Assembly (NCBI RefSeq): GCF_050624435.1
Contig: NC_134537.1
Coordinates: 18,224,584-18,288,583, forward strand
DNA from: Tenrec ecaudatus
Lineage: Eukaryota > Chordata > Mammalia > Afrosoricida > Tenrecidae
DNA length: 64,000 bases
Direction of reading: 5' to 3'
The notes below the pieces were generated by a model that was given only the letters and a program-made list of their open reading frames with translations, was not told the origin of the DNA and searched no databases. Made by a program: the position numbers and the translations under genes. This document shows positions 11,112 to 20,758 of this stretch, one piece after another. The stretch's first letter is position 1; each line of letters begins with the position of its first letter.

Positions 11112-11436
11112 GGGGTGCAGTCAGCTTCAGAACTGAAGGGGGATTAAAGTCCCATATAGTCTCATGGGTTCCACCAGTGTCTATACAGCCAGTAATCCTG
11201 GTCTTTTAAAAAATTATTGTGAGTTATGTTCCACATCTTTCTCTCATTTTATCTAGACCTTCGAATGTGGTCCTTTTTAGCGCAGTGGTGATAGTGGCAA
11301 TAGGGCACCATGTATTCCTCTGGTCTTATGGCCATGGAGACATGATGCTAATACAGTCCATTAATTCACTGGAAAATTTTCCATGCATCTTACATTTTCT
11401 TCACATTTCTTTCCTCTGGGCAGGGGCAATATTGAG
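11112..11436. other. Unassigned sequence
   Basis: No gene seen. 'gtggtcctttttagcgcagt' and the following text may be an old repeat that I cannot name. Confidence 0.3.
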
Positions 11437-12209
11437 TCATTAAAAAAATTTTATTAGGGGCTCATACAACTCTTATCACAATCCATACATACATCAATGG
11501 TGTCAAGCACATTTGTACATTCATTGCCCTCATCATTCTCAAAACCTTTGCTCTCCACTTAAGCCCCTGGCATCAGCTCCTCATTTCCCCCCTCCCTCCC
11601 CACTCCCCGCTCCCTCATGAACCCTTGATAAGTTATAAATTATTATTTTGTCATATCTTGCCCTGTCCCACATCTCCCTTCACCCAGGGAGGAGGTCACA
11701 TGTAGATCCTTGTAATTGGTTTCCCCCTTTGCAACCCACTCTCCATCCATCCTCCCAGTATCGCCACTCACACCACTGGTCCTGAAGGGATCATCTGCCC
11801 TGGATTCCCTGTTTCCAGTTCCTATCTGTACCACTGTACATCCTCTGGTCTAGCCATATTTGTAAGGTAGAATTGGGATCATGATAGTGGGAGAGAGGAA
11901 GCATTAAAGAACTAGAGGAAAGTTGTATGTTTCTTCGATGCTATACTGCACCCTGACTGGCTTGTCTCCTCCCCACAACCCTTCTGTAAGGGGATGTCCA
12001 ATTGCCTACAAATGGGCTTTGGGTCTCCACTGTGCACTCCCCTGCCCCTCCATTTACTATGATAAGATTATTTGTTCTGATGATGCCTGATACCTGATCC
12101 CTTCGACACCTCATGATCGCACAGGCTGGTGTGCTGCTTCCATGTGGACTTTCTTGCTTCTGAGCTAGAAGGCCGCTTATTTATCTTCAAGCTTTTAAGA
12201 TCCCAGATG

Positions 12210-12217
<8 letters not shown>
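11437..12217 (-). repeat. L1 3' UTR, antisense (first part)
   Basis: Begins with 'ttattaggggctcatacaac' after a T-run, the reverse of the young L1 3' terminus, and runs through the 'tttaagatcccagatgct' block. It is interrupted here by the ITM2B retrocopy and resumes at 13979. The outer element is 5'-truncated within the 3' UTR. Confidence 0.85.

Positions 12218-12269
<52 letters not shown>
12211..12269. repeat. (TA)n microsatellite at pseudogene tail
   Basis: About 29 TA units stand where the poly(A) tail of the ITM2B retrocopy would be. They probably expanded from the AT-rich target duplication and tail. Confidence 0.95.
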
Positions 12270-12272
<3 letters not shown>

Positions 12273-13837
12273 GTTACTAAAAATGCCTTTTATTTAAATG
12301 AAAATCTGAGTTTGTACACTATCATAGAGAACTGGACTCAGACACAGTCATTTCTTCCTTTACGTGGACGATATTGAGAAGACCCAAAGTAGCCTTTCGT
12401 TTTATAATGTGGGAAAAACAACACACAGTCCTTTAGGGAAACAACTTTGTGATACTTATATTCCATTGCACAGTTAAGGGTTATACAAATTAGTAACGCA
12501 AGCTATGTCTTAAATTCCAAAAATTATCTAAAATGTTAGCGGTGCCTAGAATAGTAAATATCAAGTTGGAAACATCATCTAAAGAGTTCAGATGACATTG
12601 AAAATACTGAGCAGTAGAGGAAAATTAAAATGAGTGTTCAATGCTCTAACAACTAGGCAGCAGGGCACTATGCATATATAAATGATTAGACTTTAGAGAT
12701 TACCTTCTCTCCAAGATACACAATTGAAACAAAAATCTGGGTAAATGATTTAAAGGAAGTTTAATTCTTTTTAATACCTAAGCTCTAGAGCGTAATGTAC
12801 TATGTTCTACGGATAAAACAATTACTAATTCAAATATAAAAGACACCACACTTAGAAGGGGGAAAGAAAACTTTTAAAAGGTAATGGTTTTAATTGAATG
12901 AATGAGATGAAAGATAGTAAGCCCTGTTCTCTACTTACATGAAAGAAGATTTTTAAGAAATCACTGCACAAAAAATAAAGGATAGGGTTATGGTGTTGTA
13001 TTCAATGTTTCTCCTCACTGCTTTTCCTGACGGCTTAAGAACAAATCAAAGTTTCCACAGCATATTTGCTTTCAAAATGCCGAATGGTAACACAGTTGCT
13101 GACTTCGCGTTTCTGAAGACCTCGAATAGTGTCTCTGCAGCTGCAGTCTGTAAGTTTCCTTGCCATGGCACAGTCGGTTAATGAAGAAGCCCAGGTTATC
13201 CACATTGTCGATGCGATCAGTGATAACCATGTGCTCGTGAATCAGATAGGACTGGGGCAAATAGGTTCCAGCCTTGATGTTAATGAGTAGCTCCAATAAA
13301 TTCCTGGGTGGCATAACAATGGAGGTGTTCAGAGGAATGACATAGCACTTATCCAGGTTAAGATCTAAATAGGCGGTGAGTTTCTTGCTAAAGTCATGGA
13401 CAATGTTGGCTGGATCACTGTCGGCAAACTCTGGGACAGGCACACTGATGAATTCAACCTCCTCTTCCTCGAAGATCTTAATGTTTTCCTCAATTGTCTG
13501 GTACCGAGCAGCTGGGGCTTGGGCAGAGGCCTCATTCAGGACGACGTCATCTTTGATGTACTTTATCCCACAGTAGTACACATCGTCTGGTTGGAGAGCA
13601 AAGTATTTGTACAGATAGGCGCCGCCCAGAATGACACCTGCAAGCATAAATGCCAGTCCAAAGCACATGCACCAGCACCACGCTCTTCTTTGGCCAATTG
13701 GCACCACTTCATCTGTGTCCTTGCAGTCCACCGCGACGGCTGTCCGAAGGGCCGATGAGCGCCTCCTCGCCGCTCTTGGACTCGTCCTTCTTGGCCTCCT
13801 TCTGGGCCAGCGCCGAGTTGGACGTCACCTTCACCAC

Positions 13838-13978
13838 GTCGCGGTCGGGGGCATCGTCGGCGGCGGCGCGGGCGGCGGGCTCGGCTCGGCAGCGGCAGAC
13901 GGGGACGCGGATCGCGGTCGGCAGCTGAAGCGGGGACTGCGGCACGGCTCCAGCAGCCTCCCAGCGTGAGCGCGCGTC
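13838..13978 (-). other. CpG-rich 5' UTR of the ITM2B retrocopy
   Basis: A GC- and CpG-dense block, unlike its AT-rich surroundings, lies just upstream of the lost start codon. It is the retrocopied 5' UTR of the parent mRNA. Overlapping open frames here come from GC-rich composition and have no homology that I recognise. Confidence 0.75.
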
Positions 13979-13990
13979 GATGTTATATAT

Positions 13991-15170
13991 TTTGATAGCC
14001 GGACACCATCAGTTTTCTTCACCCCATTTGCTTACTCACCAGCTTTGTCGTCAGTGGTTGTATTGGGAAGGAGAGCATTATAGAATGCCAATTTAATAGA
14101 AAAAAGTATTCTTGCATTGAAGGAGTACTTGAGTGGAGGCCCAATATCCTTCTGTTACCTTAATACTAAACTAATAAATATATGCACATAGGTCTATTTC
14201 CCCATCCTCATATATAAATATATTTTCATATGTACATGCCTTTATTTAGACCTCTATACATGCCCTTTGCCTCCTAGCTCTTTCCTCTATTTCCTTTGAC
14301 TTCCCTCTTGTCCCACTCTTGTGCTCAGTCTTCATTTAGGTTTCAGTAATTCCTCTTGGCTACATTACCTTTAATCATGCCCTACCAGGCCTCATATACC
14401 CTCCTCCTCACCAATTTGGATCACTTGTTTTTCCCTTGTCCCTGGTTTTGTTAACACCACTTACCTTTCCCCCACCTCCCCCTCTTCCATGTCCCCTGGA
14501 AATGTTGGTCCTGTTGTTTTCTCCTCCAGATTGTTCATCCAGTCTATCTTATTTAGACAGACCAGCAGAGATAATAACATGCACAAAAACAAGACAAAGC
14601 AAAACCAAGCAACAATATATAAAACAACAACAAACCAATGACCAAAAAAAAAACAAGACACAAGAAGAAAGAAAAGCTTGTAGTTAGTTCAAGGACTGTT
14701 TGTTGGTCTTTAGGAGTGTTTTCCAGTCCAGTTTGTTGTGCAAGCAAGCCCTGGCCCCAAGTCCACCATCAGCATTCTCTGGGGACCTCGCACTCCATTC
14801 CCTTGCTGTTCTGTTGCACCCCCTTAGTGTTTTGCCTCGGTATGGCGGGATCAAATAGGGTGAAATTCCCACACTGTGTCTCCAGTGTTGTCCCCTGTAG
14901 GGCTATGGGTCAGTGAGGGGCGTCATGTTTCATAGTGGTGCCAGCCATGTGGTCATCTCTGTGGACTGTCTGCTCTGAGTGGGAACATCGTCCTCAAGGC
15001 CTGGTGGACCAGGATGTGCTCCATTCTCTTCTCCTCCCCCTTCAGCAGCTCCCGTGTGCTCATACCAGATATGTCCCTCTCCCAGAGCTGCAGATTCAAT
15101 GCCTTCCTTTGAAATAAATTCTTCTGGGGGGAGGGGCAGGTGTCCACGTAGTAGTTGGGATTGGGCTGGC
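13991..15170 (-). repeat. L1 3' UTR, antisense (second part)
   Basis: Resumes with 'tttgatagccggacaccatc', exactly the text expected after the block at 12205 in uninterrupted copies. It continues to 'ggggaggggcaggtgtccac' near 15125, matching 53.9-55.28 kb in the long L1. It ends before reaching ORF2, so the insertion is 5'-truncated. The 5' limit is approximate. Confidence 0.85.
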
Positions 15171-15659
15171 CAATAATGACTCTTTCAATGACACTTATGA
15201 GCTTTTGGCACGCATGAACTTTTAGGAGCCCACCCACTACTCATGCACTTTTGACACCATGAACTTCCAAGAGCCCACTCACTATCCACCGATGTAGGAG
15301 GTAGAATTTTGTGTTTGACATTCTCTTAGTCTGGAAGATTGTGATCTGGAAGCAGCTGATTCATTTTCGACTGTTCAGTTACTTTAGTCATATTCTAACT
15401 CTAGGGCAATTCCCGAAACACTCAATGACTGAGTATTAAGATATTTTCAATAGATGGTGGGAGATGGATATTATAGTAATGACTACAATCTTAAAATCAC
15501 ATAGATTCGATATGCCTTAGAAAATCTGTTAAAGATCAGACAGATAAAGGCGATACCCAAAGTGGAGCTGGAAATGTTGCTGCACGTAAGGATCTCTCCT
15601 AGTCATTAGCAGAGCATTTATAAAAGAGGGAATGTAATATAAATTTTGTTGTCCTGTGG
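15171..15659. other. Unassigned sequence
   Basis: No recognised element lies between the L1 5' truncation point and the RTE start. The last part may be decayed RTE 5' UTR. Confidence 0.3.
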
Positions 15660-17560
15660 TGGCTTATGTGTTGTTGTGTTGCTGAACGCAGCACACTGGT
15701 ATTTCAAATACCAGCAGGGTCATTCGAAGTACCTAGGTTTCAGCAGAGCTTCCCCATGGAGAACAGACTACGAACAAGGAATAGGCTGCCCACTTCAGAG
15801 GAATTAGTCAGAGGAAACCCTATGGATCCCATTGGAACACTGGGAATTCCTTGTCACCGGATGAATAAAATCAGATATTTGTCAGAGATAGTGCCAGAAG
15901 GAGAACCCCTCAGGCCAGAAGGCACTCAAAATATGACAGGGAGGGCTGCCTTCTCAAAATAGAGGCAACCATAATAATTCAGATGGGGTAAAGCCTGCGG
16001 GAATAGTCTTTGGGATCTCCATTAGCTGATCAGACACAGCTTACAATGGGATGAAACAGCTGGAAACATCAATTAGCCAATGGAATTTAGAATGGATGCA
16101 GTAGGATCTAGGAAAATTGGAAGTCCTGAAAAATGACATGGAACACCTCAATATCAATATCCTAGGCTTAATGAGCTGAAATGAACCGGCATCTTAAATT
16201 TTCTTTTTTAGTCATTTTTCTCTTTTCAACAGTTTTATTGGCATATCGTTCACATATCCTACAATTCAATACGACTGGTATTTTGAATCAGAAAATCACA
16301 TGGTTTACTCAGGCATGGAGGAATCAAGGGGGATGATGCTGCATTCATCTTCAAAATGGACACATCAAGATCTTACCTGGAGCACAATGCTGCCTGTGAT
16401 AGGATAGTATCTATCCGAATCCAAGGAAATCCTATCAGCGCAACTATTATTCTGATTTCTGCACCAACCACCAAAGAAATTGAAGAATTCTACCAAAGTT
16501 TCCGATCTGAAATTGATCAAGCATACAATCAAAATGCATTGATAGTTAATGGCAATTGAACATAAAAGCTGGAGGCAAAGAGAAAAGAACAATAGTTGGA
16601 AAATATAGTCTTGTTGATAGAAATAAAGCTGGAGAATGTCTGACAGGATTTTGCCGGAGCAACTGCTTCTTCATAACAAATACCCCTTTTTCAGCAGCGG
16701 AAGCAGTGCCGGTATACATAGATGTTTCTAGATAGAAAGCACACAACTCAAATGGACTACTTCTGTGGGAAGACACAATGGAGAAGGTCAATATCAGCAG
16801 CTAAAATCAGACTCGGCGTTGACTGTAGAATATACCATCAATTGCTCATATATAAGTACAGGTTTGAAGAAGAAGATAATTAAAACAAGTCCACAACAGT
16901 CAAAATACAACTTTGAATATATCCCACTTGAATTTTGTGAACATTTCAATAACAGATTTGACTTATTACATATTAATGACAGAAGACTTGATGTGATGAC
17001 AACAATAACATCATACATGAGGAAAGCAAAAGCTCTTTTAAAAGACAGGAAAGAGAGAAAAGATCAAAGTGCATGTCAGAGGAGATTCTGAAACTTGATC
17101 TTAATCATAGAGTACCTAAAGCAAATGGAAGAAATGATGAAGTCAGGGAGCTCAACAGGAAAGTTCAAAGGGCAGCTGGAGAAGGCAAAGTAAAACACTG
17201 TATTATAATGAAATATGCAAAGACCTAGAGTTATAAAACCCAAAAGAAAGAACATACTTAGCATATCTTAAACTGAAAGAACTGAAGAAAAAAATTCAAG
17301 CCTCAAATTGCAATGTTGGAAGAGTCTATGGACAAAATATTGAATGATGCAGTAAGCATCCAAAGAAGATGGAAACATATGCAGAATCACTGCACCAAAA
17401 AGAACTAGTCGACATTCCACCATTTCAAGAGTTACCATGTGATCAAGAATCAATGATACTGAAGGATGCTACACTGAAAGCATTAGCCCCAAACAGGTCG
17501 CCAGGAATTAATGGAGTACCAATGAAAATGTTTCAACAAATGGAGGGACCACCTGGGCTC
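15660..17560 (+). repeat. RTE (BovB-like) LINE, 5' and endonuclease region
   Basis: About 16100-16190 reads like the RTE start (LEVLKNDMEHLNINILGL). About 16390-16560 gives the endonuclease core ISIRIQGNPISATIILISAP, then EEFYQSF and an 'ALIVNGN' block in place of the usual MGDWN-type motif. About 17370-17545 carries the start of the RT domain (LKALAPNRSPGINGVPMKMFQQM). Stops and frameshifts separate the pieces. The RT palm onward is missing and is followed by an AfroSINE. A small old L1 tail lies inside, at 16200-16285. Confidence 0.75.
16200..16285 (-). repeat. Old-type L1 3' end fragment within RTE
   Basis: 'cagttttattggcatatcgt' and 'tcctacaattcaa' resemble the reverse of the 3' end of old mammalian L1M/HAL1 families. 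RTE endonuclease sequence is recognisable on both sides, so this is a short insertion. It differs from the young L1 3' end common elsewhere here. Confidence 0.5.
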
Positions 17561-17571
17561 CTTTTGTTCCT

Positions 17572-18006
17572 ACACCAAAAAACCCAACTCACTGTCCAGA
17601 CTCATCGAGCCTATAGGACAGGGTAAAACCGCCCCTGTGAGTTTCTGAGACTATAACTCTTTTTTTTTTTTTTTTTTGTACTCCCCGAGGGGAGTGCACC
17701 GTTCCTGGAGGTACTGCAATACCAGGTCGATGCGTGGAGTGGACGGAGCAAGCTCCTATTCCATCTCCTAATTCCAAAAATCCATTTAATATATTGTTTT
17801 CAGATAGAGGACGTATCAGATATTAAACTGATAAGAACAGATACTACACTTGATCTTATCCAAAAGGCCGAGAAGCGATGAGACTATAACTCTTTACAGG
17901 AGTAGAAAGGCCTGTCTGTCCTCAGAGGAGCAGCTGGTAGTTTTCTAACCGCTGACCTTACTGTTAGTAGCTCAGTGGGTAAAAACTACACCACCAGGCA
18001 TCCTTC
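17572..18006 (-). repeat. AfroSINE split by a U2 retrocopy
   Basis: Left part 17572-17662 and right part 17880-18006 join into one antisense AfroSINE ('gagcctataggacagggtaa', 'tttctgagactataactctt', 'agtagctcagtgg'). The interruption is the U2 snRNA copy at 17660-17879. The SINE therefore predates the U2 insertion. Confidence 0.85.
17660..17879 (-). pseudogene. RNU2: U2 snRNA retropseudogene with poly(A) tail
   Basis: The minus strand from 17879 reads ATCGCTTCTCGGCC and continues through the full U2 sequence to the 3' stem-loop near 17700. An A-tail of about 18 follows (a T-run at 17660-17677 on the plus strand). The branch-site pairing block (GTAGTA within 'gatactacacttg' reversed) and an Sm-like ATTTTTGG remain. 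Changes include GGCTAAG to GGATAAG and alterations around the second stem. Perfect 16-bp duplications, gagactataactcttt, lie at 17647-17662 and 17880-17895. U2 acts in the spliceosome, but this copy lacks a snRNA promoter and has the marks of L1-mediated insertion. It seems to extend about 10-15 nt past the mature end. Confidence 0.93.
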
Positions 18007-18681
18007 TTTCTTCCTACAGGGACTGAAAAACTCCAGCATAAAGCAATGATTCAGGACCTACTTGCTTCATTATCCTTGCCATGTATAGAAATATTTTTCA
18101 GCAGTTTAATTGTATGAAATCATGGAAGAATTTTTAAAAGAATAGAAACATTTAAAATGATAACATGTTAGAGAGGAAAGTTCTATCTAAAAATAAAATA
18201 TGGTTATATGCTATATTTGTTTTCTGATCATTAAGTTGTGTTTTATGACATGTTTTCTATCTATTTAATTTAAAGCAAAACTGTTTAGTCAACTTTTTTC
18301 AGCATAATTTTATGTTGATTCCTGAAAAAATCAAATCCACAGATTCATTTCTTTGTTTTAAAATATGTAGAATATCATTTTTGAATAAAATATGGTATAT
18401 AGTAAAAATCTTAGTACTCGATCTACTGAAAAATTTACAACCTGGTTCAACTTATTATTTATTCACCTAAAATGACACAAATGACTTTTACATTCAATCA
18501 CCAATGTTACAGTCCCATTTAACAAGCAGTTGCATCTCGGATAGCTAGCATACACATGCACATATATACACACACAGTTTCCAGTTTACACATATACAGG
18601 TTTATTCCAAGTAAAATGTGTTAAACATATTTGTATGATTAGACAAGTTTTCACAGACACTTTTATTATTCTTTTTAACGC
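18007..18681. other. AT-rich unassigned sequence
   Basis: No recognised repeat or gene. Very AT-rich, with no long open frame. Confidence 0.4.
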
Positions 18682-18815
18682 ACCACTATCGAGTACATTC
18701 CAACTCATAACGAAGGACCCTATAGGACAGATCAGAATTGTCCCTGTGGGTTTCTGAGGCTGTCAATCTTTATGGGAGGAGAAAGCTTTCGCTTTCTCCT
18801 GCTTTGCCTCATTAG
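18682..18815 (-). repeat. AfroSINE copy, antisense, truncated
   Basis: 'gaccctataggacagatcag' and 'tgtgggtttctgaggctgt' are the AfroSINE body in reverse. The tRNA-like head is missing. Confidence 0.75.
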
Positions 18816-19221
18816 AGTGCCATGGAAATGGGCCAATTTTGAGGTCAAAACTAATATCAAGTTTTTAACAAAATTCATATCATGGCAACTTTGCAACAAG
18901 TGTCCAGGAAATCGGCTCACATAAAACAAGAGTTGTTAGATGTGTCCAGCATTTCAAGGAAGACCTTAAGGATGAGCCAAGAGAGGGAGGAGCGGCGATC
19001 TCAATGAATGAGAAGCTGCGGCTGCGTCTTAGAACCCGGTGGAAGAAGACCTGGGAGTACAATTGATCCAACCACTCCCCAACTTGGGAATGTCCCATGG
19101 TTTGGTGTTTTCAGTTTTCAGTGAACACTGGGCCTCAGCAAGCTTTGCAGAAGCATTGTATGAAGACCAGCTAATTCAGAGAGTTGATCTTTCCACCAGG
19201 CTTTTAAAAAGAGATCCAAGT

Positions 19222-19569
19222 TGTGTCAGTCCGGGAAGACTAGAGAAAAAATCAGGGTGGCATTGATGTGTGTACGAGAGAGCTTTATATAAAGAGTAAT
19301 TGTACATTAAGAAAACATCCCAGCCCATTCTAGATCAAGCCCAAAGGTCCGATATTAGCCCATGTGTCCGATACCAGTCTATCAATTCCTGGTCAGCATA
19401 GTTCCATGTGGCTTGTCAACAGGCATGTCTTGCAAGGAGAATGTGTCTGACCTCCCGTCAGCTATTTATTTCTGTCGCTCATCCAAATGAGGTCATCAAA
19501 CTGCGACCTGATTGACACGATAGACTCCACCCTTTCTTCAAGTTGACAGTAGATTATGTAAGTGCCACA
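19222..19569 (-). mobile_element. Solo LTR-like element, family 1, internally deleted
   Basis: Begins 'tgtgtcagtccgggaag' and ends 'gtaagtgccaca', the reverse of the copies at 5359 and 10631. It is 348 bp, so about 130-190 bp are missing internally. Flanking pentamers caagt and aaagt differ by one base, consistent with a decayed 5-bp duplication. Confidence 0.65.
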
Positions 19570-19839
19570 AAAGTTAATAAGAATATTTTATGGAATACAC
19601 CATTACCAAGGATGGATCTTGAATTGATCAGTATGATCCAGAGAGCAAGGTCCAATCAAAGCAGCCATTCCACGGGGCTCTGCTGGGCCAATGCAACTCA
19701 AGACTGAGAGGCCAACCTAGAAGGTTACGGTGACTGATTGATTCTAGGGACTCTCAAGGTATAATTTTGTAGAAATATAATGTGTATATACATATATTTT
19801 GCATAGCCTACTCAGATATGTGAGCAAAATGTATTAAAA

Positions 19840-20758
19840 TATGAGGTACTGAAAAAACCCGGAAAAAAGCTCCGCTGGGTGCAGCTTTTGTGGTATGCAT
19901 TTTTCACACTGCGCAAGCATCAGGCAATTGGGTCTGAGTCAGTGCACCCAGTGGCATCCACTGGGAAGGTTCTCTCTGGGTACAGTGAATTTTTTTTTGA
20001 CAAAGCAGTTTCACTCAACCCTTTTTTTTGGGGGGGCGGGGGTATGGCTGATTTAAGCTTACAGCATGTGGCTGTGAGATTTTGTTCCTGCATGGGAAAA
20101 ATGCCACAAAAACTGTTGTAATGCTGAACACAGCTAACAAGGATAGTGCTATGGGAAAAACTCAAGTGTACGAGTGGTTTTCTTGTTTCAAAAAGGGGAA
20201 ATGTGGATGACAAACCTCGTTCTGGACGTCTATCAACTTCCCTAATAGACAAAAATGTCGACCCCTAGTGCTTTTGGAGTTCGTTCCACCAGGTCAGTCT
20301 GTTAATCAAGCTTTCCGCTTAGAGGTTCTGAAAAGATTGTGTAACAGTGTGTGGCAAAAAGCCTGATTTGTGGCAGAGGGGGGACTGGTTTTGCCACCAC
20401 CATGCACCTGCTCACGCAGTCATCTCAGTGCACTAGTTTTTGGCCAAAAACAGCATGTCTCTCTTGCCCCATGCGCCTTACTTACCTGACCTTGTTCTGT
20501 GTGACTTCTTTCGGCTTCTGGGAACAGAGAGGGACATGAATGGAAAATGAAGAAATGAAGATGAAAAACGAGGGAGGTGCTGTCAGCTATCCAAACAGAT
20601 GAGTTTGAAAAATGTTTTCAAGAATGGAATTGCAGATTTGACAAATGTATTACGTATAATGGAGAGTACTTTGAAGGTGATAAGGCTCGTTAAAAAAATT
20701 ACATATGTAGCTTTTGGGGGGGTGGGGAATTCCGTTTTTTATTGGGTACCCCTTGGTA
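19840..20758 (+). mobile_element. Decayed mariner DNA transposon
   Basis: Flanked by TA (19840-19841 and 20757-20758), with inverted ends of the type 'gaggtactgaaaaaacccgg' and 'ggaattccgtttttt...gggtacc'. Frames inside give mariner transposase pieces: a helix-turn-helix part (KTQVYEWF-like, DDKPRSGRLSTS) near 20160-20245, then a C-terminal HAPYLPDLVLCDFF block near 20465-20510, equivalent to the SPDLAPCDFF catalytic motif. Full-length mariners are about 1.3 kb, while this copy is 919 bp with deletions and stops. It is inactive. The left half has G- and T-runs typical of decay. Confidence 0.85.

Larger units (their letters stand above)
12206..13990 (-). pseudogene. ITM2B: ITM2B (BRI2) processed pseudogene
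   Basis: Minus-strand sequence from 13837 to 13035 is homologous to the whole coding region of ITM2B: cytoplasmic tail, membrane segment (AFMLAGVILGGAYLY), BRICHOS region and C-terminal peptide. The span is 803 bp against 801 bp in the 266-residue human gene. It is broken in three ways: codon 1 is GTG instead of ATG (13835-13837), one extra base near residue 33-34 shifts the frame, and another shift falls after the KETY segment near the furin-site region. A 219-codon frame (13072-13731) survives between the shifts. The full 3' UTR follows, with an AATAAA signal at 12288-12293. There are no introns. Duplications gatgctatatat (12206-12217) and gatgttatatat (13979-13990) flank it. The parent is a type II membrane protein. 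Confidence 0.93.

Noticed and set aside
13072..13731. 219-codon frame read as a functional ITM2B gene
   Set aside because: No introns, start codon replaced by GTG upstream, frameshifts at both ends, poly(A) signal and flanking duplications: a processed pseudogene.
17678..17879. Functional U2 snRNA gene
   Set aside because: It has a poly(A) tail and target duplications, and SINE sequence stands where the snRNA promoter would be.
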